Source: an uncultured bacterium (GTDB lineage Bacteria > Chloroflexota > Anaerolineae > J036 > Brachytrichaceae). Taken from it: 39,451 nucleotides of DNA. Made by a program: the position numbers and the translations under genes. The notes beneath the pieces were generated by a model that made no database searches, had not been told where the DNA came from, and was given only the letters and a program-made list of their open reading frames with translations. Where the stretch lies: the NCBI GenBank assembly GCA_903873965.1, contig CAIQQO010000317.1:1-39451 (forward strand), written 5' to 3'. This document shows positions 1 to 9,400 of the stretch, in pieces. Numbering within the stretch: position 1 is the stretch's first letter; each line of letters opens with the position of its first letter.

Positions 1-876
1 AGGCCACTGGCGAAACACATCCACCACCCCGCACCCGATAGCGTCGGACATGCTGACGCCCAGCAAAGGCACGGCAGCCCGGTTGAGGTCGATGATGCGC
101 TCCTGCGAGTCGATCACGACGATGGCGTCACTCATGCTCTCGACCACGGTTCGCAACGCAATGGGGATCACATCGAGCAGTCGCAACCGGAAAAGCGTCC
201 AATAAACCAGCACGCCCGATACCAGAAAAAGAAGTTGCGTCAGTTCTATCCCGTCCACCAATCCCAGCTTCAGGCTGTATAGACTGTTGCCAACCCAGGG
301 AATGATGGCGGCAATGACCAGCGTGAATGCCTGGGCGCGACTTCGTTGCGGGGCGGGCCGAATGGCAGTGCGGATCAACAGAACCGTGGCCACAGCCATC
401 ATCAGGTACGAATAACCCACCACGCCAATCCAGAACCAGGGGCCGTGTCCGTAGACCGACAGATTCGCATAATCGGGCGAGCGCGCGTAATCTGTCCAGA
501 CCAGGTAATGCCACTCATTGGTGAGAGCCAAAATCCATGACAGCGCCGGAATGATCGTCAGCACGGCTACATGGCGGCGCGTGAGCCAGCGTTTCGAGCG
601 CACATATTCAAGCGTGAACAGGAGGAAGGCCAGCGGACTGCCGAGGACACCGACGTAATACAGCTTGGCAAAGGTAACGCCGACAGCCAGTTCCTGCACG
701 GCAGACTCCAGCGCTGCGCCACTCGACCACACGACAAAAGTAACCATCAGCCAGGCCAGAAACCTGCCGCCGGGGACAGCGCGACGCGCCCACACAATCC
801 TTGCGACAAGTAGCGCAGGAAGTACGGCAATAGCGCTGACAACTGAATACCATGAGAGTGCCAATGTCATAACCAT
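1..876 (-). CDS. Sensor histidine kinase, 7TM N-terminus plus PAS (partial, 3' end beyond left edge)
   Basis: An open frame with no stop runs from an ATG at 876 to base 1 (292 codons visible), so the C-terminus lies outside the window. The protein starts MVMTLALSWYSVVSA and shows about seven hydrophobic segments over residues 5-225, in the pattern of the 7TM sensor region found at the N-terminus of some bacterial histidine kinases. A PAS-like segment follows (SMSDAIVVIDSQERIIDLN, then AVPLLGVS). A second in-frame ATG at 870 is equally possible; no clear Shine-Dalgarno site decides. Kinase core domains are inferred, since only the sensor half is seen; a diguanylate cyclase or other PAS-linked output is possible. 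It lies downstream of the MFS gene on the same strand, 437 bp away, so it probably has its own promoter. Confidence 0.72.
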   Translation of the reverse strand, partial: MVMTLALSWYSVVSAIAVLPALLVARIVWARRAVPGGRFLAWLMVTFVVWSSGAALESAVQELAVGVTFAKLYYVGVLGSPLAFLLFTLEYVRSKRWLTRRHVAVLTIIPALSWILALTNEWHYLVWTDYARSPDYANLSVYGHGPWFWIGVVGYSYLMMAVATVLLIRTAIRPAPQRSRAQAFTLVIAAIIPWVGNSLYSLKLGLVDGIELTQLLFLVSGVLVYWTLFRLRLLDVIPIALRTVVESMSDAIVVIDSQERIIDLNRAAVPLLGVSMSDAIGCGVVDVFRQWP

Positions 877-1156
877 TCGGTCGGCGATGATCGTGACAAC
901 GAGTTTCACGTCGTTTCACAATGACCCAGGAACCCGTTGAATACGTCGACGTTATGCTGTTATTTTAGCATGCTATTGTTATTCGGGGCCGTATTGGGTT
1001 GACACCTACGGTTGCCGCATGAAGCCATGATTTTTTGCGTTGACCGCAATGTCGCTCCGCGCGGCACACCCCAGCCATGACATACACACGCTACATGGCC
1101 AACGCACGTCACGTGGATGGGGTGCGGTTGGTGGCCGGGGTGGTCTCGTGTCATTG

Positions 1157-1228
1157 TCGCAAGGGCGAAGCATTGCCATTTCATCTCATATAAGTTGAGA
1201 TTCGTGCGGCAATGCTTCGCCCCTGCGA
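1157..1228. repeat. Nested inverted repeat (GGGCGAAGCATTGCC arms)
   Basis: Arms at 1157-1177 and 1208-1228 match over 21 bp with one mismatch. A second inverted pair, ATCTCA/TGAGAT, at 1183-1188 and 1196-1201 lies inside the loop. As RNA or cruciform DNA this would fold into a long hairpin. There is no T-run after it, so it is not a classic terminator. It resembles intergenic REP or MITE-like elements. Confidence 0.7.
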
Positions 1229-1236
1229 TGATACGG

Positions 1237-1297
1237 ATTCGGATTCGGATTCGGAATCCGAATTACGTTTTACGTTTTACGTTTTACGTTTCACGTT
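1237..1297. repeat. Tandem ATTCGG hexamers, 21-nt palindrome and ACGTTTT heptamer array
   Basis: Three ATTCGG units (1237-1254) run into AATCCGAAT, giving a perfect 10-bp inverted repeat with one central base at 1243-1263. Directly after it, ACG starts recur every 7 bp at 1265, 1272, 1279, 1286 and 1293 (three ACGTTTT, then ACGTTTC, then a degenerate unit). The same heptamers border the repeats near 26 kb and 38.8 kb. Confidence 0.75.
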
Positions 1298-1313
1298 GAA
1301 TATGATGGCAATG

Positions 1314-2558
1314 CTATCGCGCCTGCAATGATCCGGATTTGAAAGTGTTTTTCGGGCGGTAATAGACCAGCGTCAGGAATAGCGAACCCGCGTTCAACAG
1401 TCCGGCCAGCACAAAGGGCAGCCCCGGTGTGGCGACGACCAGCCAGCCGCCCAGCATCGACCCCGTGATCATGCTCAGGCTCCACACCGCGTGCAACATG
1501 CCGAAGGTCGCGGGATGTTCCGCCTTCGGGACGCCGTCGGCCACCCACACATACATCAACGTCGACAGCGACCATGCGGCAGCGTTACCCAGTATGCCGA
1601 ACACAAACAGGCCGATCACCGTGCCCGTGCTGAAGGCAAGGCCGACACCCGAAACGATCAGCATCGCATAAGCGACCAGCGTGGGCAGGCGCGCGCCCCA
1701 ACGGTCTGCCGCGCGTCCCGCCAGCAATTGCGCCGAAGACGCCATGATCAGCATCGTTGTGCCATAGGCTGCCACGGTCACCTTGCTGCCTGAAAGCGTG
1801 TTCAATAACAGCGGGATCAGCAGCGACAACATGCCATAGAAAACCGTCGGCAGACAACGCATGCCGATAAGCAGGCGCGCCTGCGCATTACCCACCGCCG
1901 GCAGCACGCTTAACCAGAATGAGCGCACGCCGGTGGACGCACCCGGCTGTCCCTCTGATCGTTGCGCCGGCAGCAGAAAAATGACCACCATGATGCTGAC
2001 GAGCGTGATCGCCATCATCATCCAGCCAAATGCGCCAAAACCATACCGTTCAATCAGCACGCCGCCGATCGGATTACCAATCGACCCGCCGATCGTGATA
2101 CTCAACACATACAGCGCAGATAAAATGCCCAACGCCTTACGGTCACCGAGGCGGGTCAGGTAACTGCCGCCGCCCACCGTCGTCAAGGCGCCGCCCGCCC
2201 CGCCAATCCACCACAACGGAATCACCAGCCACAGCCAATGCGCCTGAAAAACAAGGCTGCACACGCCGGCGCAGGCCAGCCCGCACGCCAGCAGCCACTT
2301 GCTGCCCAGCCTGACCGCCAGCGCGCCGCCCAGCAACGCGGTCACCGTCCCCACGAGTTGCGACCCGGCGACCACCGACGAAATCGTCGCGGGTGACATC
2401 CCGATCTGCTCCTGCAGATAGATCACAAAGAACGGCATCATGGGCATGTCGCGCATCCCGCCGATGATCTGGATCAGTATCAACCACATCGCAGGATAGG
2501 CAGGCGTTGTTTGCCACTGGCGCCATCGAATCTGAAGGTTTGTCATCATCATTTCCAT
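1314..2558 (-). CDS. MFS family transporter
   Basis: A 414-residue polytopic protein with about twelve hydrophobic segments, the usual MFS size. The segment between helices 2 and 3 (GALAVRLGSKWLL) fits the position of the MFS motif-A loop, although its usual GxLaDrxGrr residues are only partly kept. Glycine-rich helices (GGAGGALTTVGGGSYL, GGSIGNPIGGVL) are typical of the family. The start is uncertain: the N-terminus reads MEMMMTNLQ, and any of the clustered ATGs could be used. The substrate cannot be read from sequence. It is transcribed divergently from a cytoplasmic GH2-like hydrolase with only 56 bp between start codons, so uptake of an oligosaccharide or glycoside, or export of a product, is a reasonable inference. 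Confidence 0.88.
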   Translation of the reverse strand: MEMMMTNLQIRWRQWQTTPAYPAMWLILIQIIGGMRDMPMMPFFVIYLQEQIGMSPATISSVVAGSQLVGTVTALLGGALAVRLGSKWLLACGLACAGVCSLVFQAHWLWLVIPLWWIGGAGGALTTVGGGSYLTRLGDRKALGILSALYVLSITIGGSIGNPIGGVLIERYGFGAFGWMMMAITLVSIMVVIFLLPAQRSEGQPGASTGVRSFWLSVLPAVGNAQARLLIGMRCLPTVFYGMLSLLIPLLLNTLSGSKVTVAAYGTTMLIMASSAQLLAGRAADRWGARLPTLVAYAMLIVSGVGLAFSTGTVIGLFVFGILGNAAAWSLSTLMYVWVADGVPKAEHPATFGMLHAVWSLSMITGSMLGGWLVVATPGLPFVLAGLLNAGSLFLTLVYYRPKNTFKSGSLQAR

Positions 2559-2561
2559 AGT

Positions 2562-2609
2562 GATTGTAGCGAAATTAGTGATTCGGGAATTGAATCACAG
2601 ATTACAATC
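2562..2609. promoter_or_regulatory. Nested inverted repeats in divergent promoter region (candidate operator)
   Basis: The 56-bp gap between the MFS and GH2 start codons holds two concentric inverted repeats. The outer pair is GATTGTA (2562-2568) with TACAATC (2603-2609). The inner pair is GTGATTC (2578-2584) with GAATCAC (2592-2598). The position suggests one regulator controlling both directions. No regulator gene lies next to it, so the binding protein is unknown. Confidence 0.5.
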
Positions 2610-2614
2610 GGTCT

Positions 2615-5600
2615 ATGCCGAAACGATCACTCTCACAGTCATCCGATGTTTACGCCGCAATCGCGACGGCGCATCTGTCCAACCGTGACGATGCCCTCGT
2701 CGAGCAATTGCCAGTACCCATACCTGCGCGCGCCCTGCCACTCGACCCAAGCGGGCGCGCTGCGTTCAAGCCCGAGCGCAAGCGCGACACCGAAGCCCAG
2801 TTGCGCGCCGACCTGGCACTGATGCGCAAGAGCATGGCCTCGTTCCTTGCCGACCGCGCGCCCGAACTCGACACCGGTCGCATCACGACGCCGCTCAAGT
2901 CGTTCAACTGGCGCATCGAGACGCCGGACGACCGCACCCATTTTGCGGGGACGCTGGCAGGCGAAGGCGAGTGGAAGAAAGTCGCCATCCCGCACTTCGG
3001 CCCGCCGCTCGGGCGCGCCGTCACCTACTATCGCACCAGCTTCCGCGTGACGCGCGACATGCTCAAACGGGGCGCCGTGTTCGCGCATTTCAACGGCGTG
3101 GACTATAAAGCGCATGTGTTTGTCAACGGCGCGTTTGTCGGCTCGCACGAAGGTTTTTTTGCCCCGTTCGAATTCGACATCACGGCGCATGTGACGCAGG
3201 GCGCCAACACGCTGCTGGTGAAGGTCGAGAACGATGCGATCAACATGGGCCAGCCCGATGGTTTCACCGAGACCGAGGGCGACAAAATCTATGCCGCCAG
3301 CGGCCCCGGTTACGATGACCCCGAGTTCGGCTGGCACCACTGCCCGCCCGGCATGGGCATCTATCAGGATGTGACCATCGAAGCGCGCGCGCGCGTTTTC
3401 ATCAGCGACCTCTTTGTGCGCCCGCTCAACATCCTGGGCGACGCCGAAGTGTGGATCGAGCTTTTTAACTGTGATACACAGTCGCACGCGGTGCATTTTG
3501 ACCTGTCCCTATATGGGCAAAACTTCCGCAAGACGGTGTTTACCAAGCAGCGCCACACGCCTGTGACGGTGGAGATACAGGGGCATGGCGATGTGGAAAA
3601 GAACCTTCAAAAACAGACGCCGCAACTGGCCGGTCCGGGCGTCAACTATTACCGCATCCCGATTCACATTGGTGAGCCGCGACTGTGGGACAACGTGTCG
3701 CCGTGGCTGTATCAGTTGCAGGCGCGGTTGGTCACAGACGCTGCCCTTGGCGGCGGGAACGCCGGCGCCGATCCGATCGATGCCCAGAAAGTCCAGTTTG
3801 GCCTGCGCACCTTCGTGCAGGCAGAGGACAGCAAGCCGAAAGGCAAGTTCTTCCTCAACAACATGGAGATACGCTTGCGCGGCGCCAACTCGATGGGCTG
3901 GGAACAGCGCTCGATCATGCGCGGCGAATGGGATCAGTTGATCGATGACATCCTGCTGGCCAAACTGTGCCACATGAATTTCTTCCGCATCACGCAACGC
4001 CCGGTGCAGAAAGCGTTTTACGAGTACTGCGACCGGCTTGGCATGATGGCGCAATCCGACCTGCCGTTGTTCGGGTGCCTGCGCCGCAACCAGCTTGTCG
4101 AGGCCGTGCGGCAGGCGCAGGAAATGGAACGACTGGTGCGCTCGAACGCATCCAGCATCATGGTCAGTTACATCAACGAGCCGTTTCCGAATGGCATGAG
4201 CAAACCGCATCGCCATCTGACGCGCCCTGAGATGGAAGACTTTTTCGACATGGCCAGCCGCGCCATCCGCATCGCCAACCCCGACCGCGTGATTAAATAT
4301 GTGGACGGCGACTACGATCCACCAGCCACCGGCGGCATGCCCGATAACCACTGTTACTCAGGCTGGTACCTGGGGCACGCCATCGACCTCGGCAAACTCA
4401 ACAAAGGCTATTGGCTGGCGGTCAAGCCGGGCTGGCAATATGGCTGCGGCGAGTTTGGTTCTGAAGGACTTGAAGCGGCTGAAACGATGTGGCATCACTA
4501 CCCGCGCGAGTGGCTGCCCGCGTCCAAAGACCCCGCTGCGGCATGGACGCCCGATGGCATCTCGATGGCGCAGACCGGGCGTTTCCACTTCCTGTGGTTC
4601 GAAACACAGAACACGCTGCCCGACTGGATCGAAGCCAGTCAACAACATCAAGCATGGGTAGTGCGGTTGATGACCGAGGCCTTCCGTCGCGACGCGCGCA
4701 TGAACACCTTCGCGTGGCACCTGTTCATCGACGCGTGGCCGGCGGGTTGGATGAAAACACTGGTCGATGTCGACCGACATCCCAAGCATGCCTTCTTCGC
4801 CTACCGCGATGCGCTGTCACCGTTACTCGTTTCATTGCGCACCGATCGCTGGCGCTACTGGTCGGGCGAGACGGTGGAAATGGAAGCATGGTTGTGCAAC
4901 GACTCCATCGAAGTGCGGGTAGGTACGATGTTGCGCTACCAGTTGGAGATCGACGGCAAGGTGGTTGCCTCCGGTATAGATGACGTGGTTAGCGCATCGT
5001 GTTCATCCAAAGCTCTCGGCCTGCTGCGCTTCACGCTGCCCGAGACGGAACAACGGCGCCTCGGCGCCATTCGCGCGCAGTGGATTGATGAGATCGGCCA
5101 TGTGCTGCATGAGAGCGTGCAGCCATTCGACATCTTCCCGCAAATCAGCGATTCCGGTCACCATCCTGTGCATCACAAAGCCGTTGCCATCATCGAAGCC
5201 ACGGACACCAATGGCACAAGCGCCGCATTGCTGGCGCAGTTAGGCATCACGCCAACGCCGATTGAGGAACTGCCTTTTGATGGCGTCGTGCTGATCGACA
5301 ACCCGGCCTCGTATGAACACCATCGGGTCAGCATCGACACGCTGGTGCATGCCGGCGCAACAGCTATCATGCTGGAATGGCCGGCGGGACACTATGCCAT
5401 CGGCGACGACAACATCACGTTGATGCCCGGCGGCATGGGCAGCCCACACTTCGTGTCACGCGGAACCGGTCACCCGCTCGTATCAGACTATGCCGTCAAC
5501 GACTTCAAGTTCTGGTACGACGATGCAGTGGGCTATGTGACGCCGCTGCTCGATGTCGTGGTCGATCCAATGCCGCCCGGATGGCGCGCCATTCTCAACA

Positions 5601-5764
5601 GCGGTAATGGCACATGGCAGAGCGGCTGGCGCGCCGTGCCCGCAGTCATGGAGAAACAGTCCGGCGCAGGCATGTACCGACTGTGCCAGATCAAGCTGGT
5701 GGATCGCGTCAAATCCAACCCGCCGGCAGCAAGTTTTGCCCGCCGCCTGTTGCAGTCACAATAA
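2615..5764 (+). CDS. Glycoside hydrolase family 2-like protein (beta-galactosidase/glucuronidase type)
   Basis: 1049 residues, within the range of large GH2 enzymes. No signal peptide is evident, so it is probably cytoplasmic. Residues ~90-260 look like the GH2 jelly-roll sugar-binding domain (YYRTSFRVTRDML, then NGVDYKAHVFVNGAFVGSHEG). An Ig-like sandwich follows to ~400. The TIM barrel (~410-720) has RLRGANSMGW at its start. Asn521-Glu522-Pro (SYINEP) fits the acid/base, and Glu613 in CGEFGSEG fits the nucleophile position. The ~300 C-terminal residues form extra beta-rich domains I cannot assign. Known members hydrolyse beta-galactosides, glucuronides, mannosides and similar bonds; the substrate here cannot be told. 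The start is the ATG at 2615, directly after the shared divergent promoter with the MFS gene. A strong palindromic terminator follows the stop. Confidence 0.85.
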   Translation: MPKRSLSQSSDVYAAIATAHLSNRDDALVEQLPVPIPARALPLDPSGRAAFKPERKRDTEAQLRADLALMRKSMASFLADRAPELDTGRITTPLKSFNWRIETPDDRTHFAGTLAGEGEWKKVAIPHFGPPLGRAVTYYRTSFRVTRDMLKRGAVFAHFNGVDYKAHVFVNGAFVGSHEGFFAPFEFDITAHVTQGANTLLVKVENDAINMGQPDGFTETEGDKIYAASGPGYDDPEFGWHHCPPGMGIYQDVTIEARARVFISDLFVRPLNILGDAEVWIELFNCDTQSHAVHFDLSLYGQNFRKTVFTKQRHTPVTVEIQGHGDVEKNLQKQTPQLAGPGVNYYRIPIHIGEPRLWDNVSPWLYQLQARLVTDAALGGGNAGADPIDAQKVQFGLRTFVQAEDSKPKGKFFLNNMEIRLRGANSMGWEQRSIMRGEWDQLIDDILLAKLCHMNFFRITQRPVQKAFYEYCDRLGMMAQSDLPLFGCLRRNQLVEAVRQAQEMERLVRSNASSIMVSYINEPFPNGMSKPHRHLTRPEMEDFFDMASRAIRIANPDRVIKYVDGDYDPPATGGMPDNHCYSGWYLGHAIDLGKLNKGYWLAVKPGWQYGCGEFGSEGLEAAETMWHHYPREWLPASKDPAAAWTPDGISMAQTGRFHFLWFETQNTLPDWIEASQQHQAWVVRLMTEAFRRDARMNTFAWHLFIDAWPAGWMKTLVDVDRHPKHAFFAYRDALSPLLVSLRTDRWRYWSGETVEMEAWLCNDSIEVRVGTMLRYQLEIDGKVVASGIDDVVSASCSSKALGLLRFTLPETEQRRLGAIRAQWIDEIGHVLHESVQPFDIFPQISDSGHHPVHHKAVAIIEATDTNGTSAALLAQLGITPTPIEELPFDGVVLIDNPASYEHHRVSIDTLVHAGATAIMLEWPAGHYAIGDDNITLMPGGMGSPHFVSRGTGHPLVSDYAVNDFKFWYDDAVGYVTPLLDVVVDPMPPGWRAILNSGNGTWQSGWRAVPAVMEKQSGAGMYRLCQIKLVDRVKSNPPAASFARRLLQSQ

Positions 5765-5766
5765 AA

Positions 5767-5804
5767 AAACACCCCCGGAATTCAATTGAATTCCGGGGGT
5801 GTTT
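5767..5804. terminator. Bidirectional intrinsic terminator, perfect 38-nt palindrome
   Basis: A perfect palindrome centred between 5785 and 5786 has a GC-rich CACCCCCGG/CCGGGGGTG stem segment and AT-rich ends. Read on the minus strand the stem runs into a run of seven T, a textbook terminator for the RRM gene. Read on the plus strand it is followed by GTTTCGTT, a weaker U-tract, for the GH2 gene. It sits tail-to-tail between the two genes. Confidence 0.92.
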
Positions 5805-5826
5805 CGTTGACTTCTAAAGTCGGACT

Positions 5827-6195
5827 CTAGTAGCGACGATCGCCGCCACCGCGACTGCCACGGTCGCCACCGCTGCTGCGACCACCACGGTCACCGCCAC
5901 GGTCGCCACCACCACCAAAGCCGCCGCCAGCGCCGCCACCACGATTCTCTGGGGGCTTGGCTTCGTTAACTTTGATCTGGCGCCCACCGAGAGACTGCCC
6001 ATTGCAGGCTGCGATTGCCTTAGCGGCATCCGCTGCATTCTCCATCTCAACGAATGCAAAGCCACGGGGCTGTCCGGTCATGCGATCGGTCGGAATGGTG
6101 ACGGCTTTAACCACACCAGACTTGCCGAACATGTCCCGAAGTTCCTTCTCGGTTGTGCTATATGACAAATTGCCTACGTACAGTTTCGTGTTCAC
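5827..6195 (-). CDS. RRM RNA-binding protein with Gly/Arg-rich tail
   Basis: A small single-RRM protein like the cyanobacterial and other bacterial Rbp proteins, which bind RNA and are often cold-induced. RNP2 is KLYVGNLS near the N-terminus and RNP1 is RGFAFVEM near residue 45. After residue ~80 comes a low-complexity Gly/Arg/Asp/Ser tail with RGG-like units. I choose the GTG at 6195 (122 residues) over the upstream ATG at 6207: a GGAGG lies at 6201-6205, five bases before the GTG, and related proteins begin at this point (NTKLYVGN). The ATG overlaps that ribosome binding site. The 286-nt upstream gap has no gene and could carry a long leader. The gene ends in the palindromic terminator at 5767-5804. 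Confidence 0.93.
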   Translation of the reverse strand: MNTKLYVGNLSYSTTEKELRDMFGKSGVVKAVTIPTDRMTGQPRGFAFVEMENAADAAKAIAACNGQSLGGRQIKVNEAKPPENRGGGAGGGFGGGGDRGGDRGGRSSGGDRGSRGGGDRRY

Positions 6196-6481
6196 TTGAT
6201 CCTCCATAGATCAGCGGCGTGACTACCGCTTCTGACGACCTTTTGTTTCGCCAGACGCCGGATTTCCCGGCAAAAAGAATATTGAGTCGTAGGATACCGA
6301 GTGTGAGATGGAGAAAGACCTGGCTTTGCACGGTTATGCACCGTCGCGGCGTCGCCACCAAAGACCATGGTTTCAAAACCGAGGATCAAATGATGCGGTT
6401 ATCCCAACTGACAAATAAGTAATCCAACAGACAGCCGCAATATACCACAATTTGCGCAGTTTGCACGGCGATAAAAAACCA

Positions 6482-9400
6482 TTATTGCATGACAACGGGC
6501 ACATACGTGCGATAGACATTCAGATACGTCGTCAGCGTACTTGTATCAGTCGCCTGTGGATCGCCCGCGGATGTCGCCGTCAACGTTGTGGCGTTTGTGC
6601 CGCTCAAGAATCCATCGGGCAGTTGCACCACAACCACCACATTGGCGCCCTGCCCCGGCGCAAGATTGGCAGTGCTTTGCGGCGATACCGATACGCCCCA
6701 GCCATTGCTGCTGCCCACGCCGAGCAGAATCCGATCAGCCAGCGTGCCGGTGTTAGTGACGCGCAAGGTATAGGTGACGGCAGACGCGATTGCAGGTAAA
6801 TTCCCATTAGATTGCAGTGCCATCTTCGGGTCTGTTTCTACCTGATTGCTCAGCACTGGTGGATTTAAGGTTACGCCATATTGCGCCACCTGCACGGTTG
6901 TCGCCACGCTGATTGATCCGCACGCATTGCTGGCAGTGACCACAACATGATAGGTGCCGCCTGCTGCATAGGTATGCGTACTGACGCGATCGCCGTTGTC
7001 CTGGCGCACGCCATCGCCATAGTCCCACGTGAAATTCAGCGGGCTGCTATCCGCAAGCGAGACGGTGAATGTCATGGGCTGACCATGGCGCAGTGATGTC
7101 GGCGCAACAGCCATTGCAAGCTGACCTTGCGGTTTATCCGCAGCAGCACAGGCCGGACAAACAGCCATGACTTCATTCCGTTTGCTCGTGGTGGATGCGC
7201 CGTTGAGGATGTCGTAACCACCCACCACATACAGGCGCGTACCATCGCCATCGGCGCGCGCGCCAACGCGGAACGAACTCAGCGCAGGCAGTTCGACCCA
7301 CACATTGGTCTGCACGTCAAAGGCAATCACGGCCCTGGTCACCAGTTTGGATTGCCACCCGCCGGCAACGACCAGGTAACGGTCACCCAGCACGCCCGAA
7401 GCGCCGCTGTCTTTGGGTTGCAGCAACGCCGGCCCTTCTGACCAACTGCCCGCCGGGATGACACCCGGGTCGCTCGTTACGCCGGGCGTGTAAATCTCCA
7501 GCGTATTCAGCCCTTGCTTGCCGTTATAGCCGCCAGCCACGTACAACTTCCCGCCGATCACACCGGCTGCTGCAAACATGCGCGCTTGCGCCATCGGCGC
7601 GCCGCGTGTCCATGTATTCGTCGCCGGATCATAGATCAACAGTGTATTCGTCACGGCGCCATAGCTATATCCGCCGATGACATAGATACGCCCGTTCAAC
7701 GCATGTGCCTCATAATACGATAGCGGGATGGGCAGAGGCGCCACCGTGTCCCAGCCATTGGTCAACGGATGATATGCCTGCACCAGCGTCGTCTGCGAAC
7801 TGTTCCCGGCGTTGATCTCGCCGCCCGGCACATAGATCGTGTCGCCCACCGCGACAGCATCGGTCCCGGCCACGGCAACCGGCATCATGGTCGCCGTCTG
7901 CCATGTGTTCGCACTGATGTTGTAGCGATACACCGCCTTGGTGGGCATATAGGCGCCATCGGCGCTCCCGCCAATCTGATACAGCGCGCCGCCATAGTAA
8001 GTCAGCGCCGCATCGGCAGCGGGTACAGGCACATTGGCCAGCGCCGACCAACCGCCACATCCGGCCGCACTCGTGCGCAAAATCACCTGCCCGGCCTGGC
8101 CGCTGGCTGTCCCCTGCGCTGTCACAACCATATCGCCGCCGCTCGGTGTGGCGCCGCTGACCCAGGGCACCGCAATGACCACATTGACCGAGACGCTTGC
8201 GCCCGCATTCAACTGCACCGTGGCTGGTTGAATCGTCGTGCGCCAGCCCGCCCACGCGCCATTCGCCGACGCGGTGTAGGTCATCTTCACGCTATCAGCA
8301 ACTGCGCCCATGTTGGCCACAGTCAGGGTGTAGGTGATGGTCTTGCCGCGACAAGCCGAACCTTCACGCAATGCTTCGGGGCCAATGGAAACCGGGCAGA
8401 CCTGATACAACAGCACATCGTCAACCTGCCACCAATACGCCCAGTACGGCGCGGCATAATGCCAGCGCAACATCAAGTTGCTCTTGCCGGTATAGGCCTT
8501 GAGATCGACGCGCGCCAGCTTGGGGCCGCGGTCATCCGTGGTCAGTTTCCACACATTGACCCATGGCCCCGCACTGCCCGCCGTGCTGATATCAACGGCC
8601 GCCACCTGACCCCAGGCCAGGCCGCGGTAATAGTCGTAACGGAACTGCAGCACCGGCGCGGTCGCATTAACGAGGTTGAATACCGGCGAGCGCAATTCGG
8701 TGTCCATCGTGGCCGTCTTGCCGCAGGTAAAGCTGCTGGCATAGAAATAACCGCCCACGCCGCCTGTGTGGTTGTACCAGTTGGCAAACATGAAATCGCA
8801 ATTGCCACTGGGGCGATTGATGGTCCAGCCAGTCGGCGGAGCGACGGCAACGCTGTTGAAGTCCTCATTCAGGACCACGTTGTAGTACGCCTGCACACCC
8901 AGGGCGGCGATGGTCGTAATTGCAGGCGCGACAGACCTGTCGCTGAGCGCGACGCTGAGTGCAATCTGGGTGCCGCACAGCGTGGACGCCATGACGGGAA
9001 TGGCGATGCTGACGCTGCCGCCGGCCGGGATGCTGCCATTCCATTCCAGTTGCGTAGCACCCGCAGGGCTGACAGCCCATTGGGCCGCGCCGGCAGTCGC
9101 CAGCGCAAAGCCATCGGGCAACAGGCCGGCAGGCAGCACGATCACGGCGCTTGAAGCCGTCGCAGCCGCCCGGCCGCTGTTGCGCACGATCAAGGTATAG
9201 GTAAAGTGCTCGCCTGTCGCTACGGCGGCTTTGCCGGGCATGAACGTCGTCAGTTCAAACATGGGCGTCGCGATGGGCATGCTGAAGGTTTTTTGCACCG
9301 GTGCGCCCACCTGGCTGTCGTTGATGGAAACGGCATGGGTATAGTCGCCGCTCAGGGCGCTGCCGATTAACCTGTAAGTCAGCGTCACGCGCTGCCCCAC

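Larger units (their letters stand above)
877..1313. other. Intergenic region with repeats, no gene seen
   Basis: No convincing reading frame is present. The gap holds a nested inverted repeat (1157-1228), a 10-bp perfect inverted repeat (1243-1263) made from tandem ATTCGG units, and an ACGTTTT heptamer array (1265-1297). It should also contain the promoter of the sensor kinase. Confidence 0.6.

Noticed and set aside
608..919. 103-codon minus-strand frame near the left end
   Set aside because: Out of frame with the 7TM/PAS sensor protein, whose open frame (876 to 1) shows clear hydrophobic and PAS patterns.
1157..1228. Nested hairpin considered as an intrinsic terminator
   Set aside because: No T-run follows on either strand and it lies over 80 bp upstream of the MFS stop side with repeats between.
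1265..1297. Heptamer array considered as a CRISPR remnant
   Set aside because: Units are 7 bp and directly adjacent, with no spacers and no cas genes in the window.
3509..4351. 280-codon minus-strand frame (and 2639-3496)
   Set aside because: Both are antisense to the GH2-like gene, which has catalytic motifs in the correct order.
7769..9154. 461-codon plus-strand frame
   Set aside because: Lies antisense inside the P-domain/DUF11/kelch gene; rich in Arg, His and Gly with no domain. A shadow of GC-rich coding DNA.
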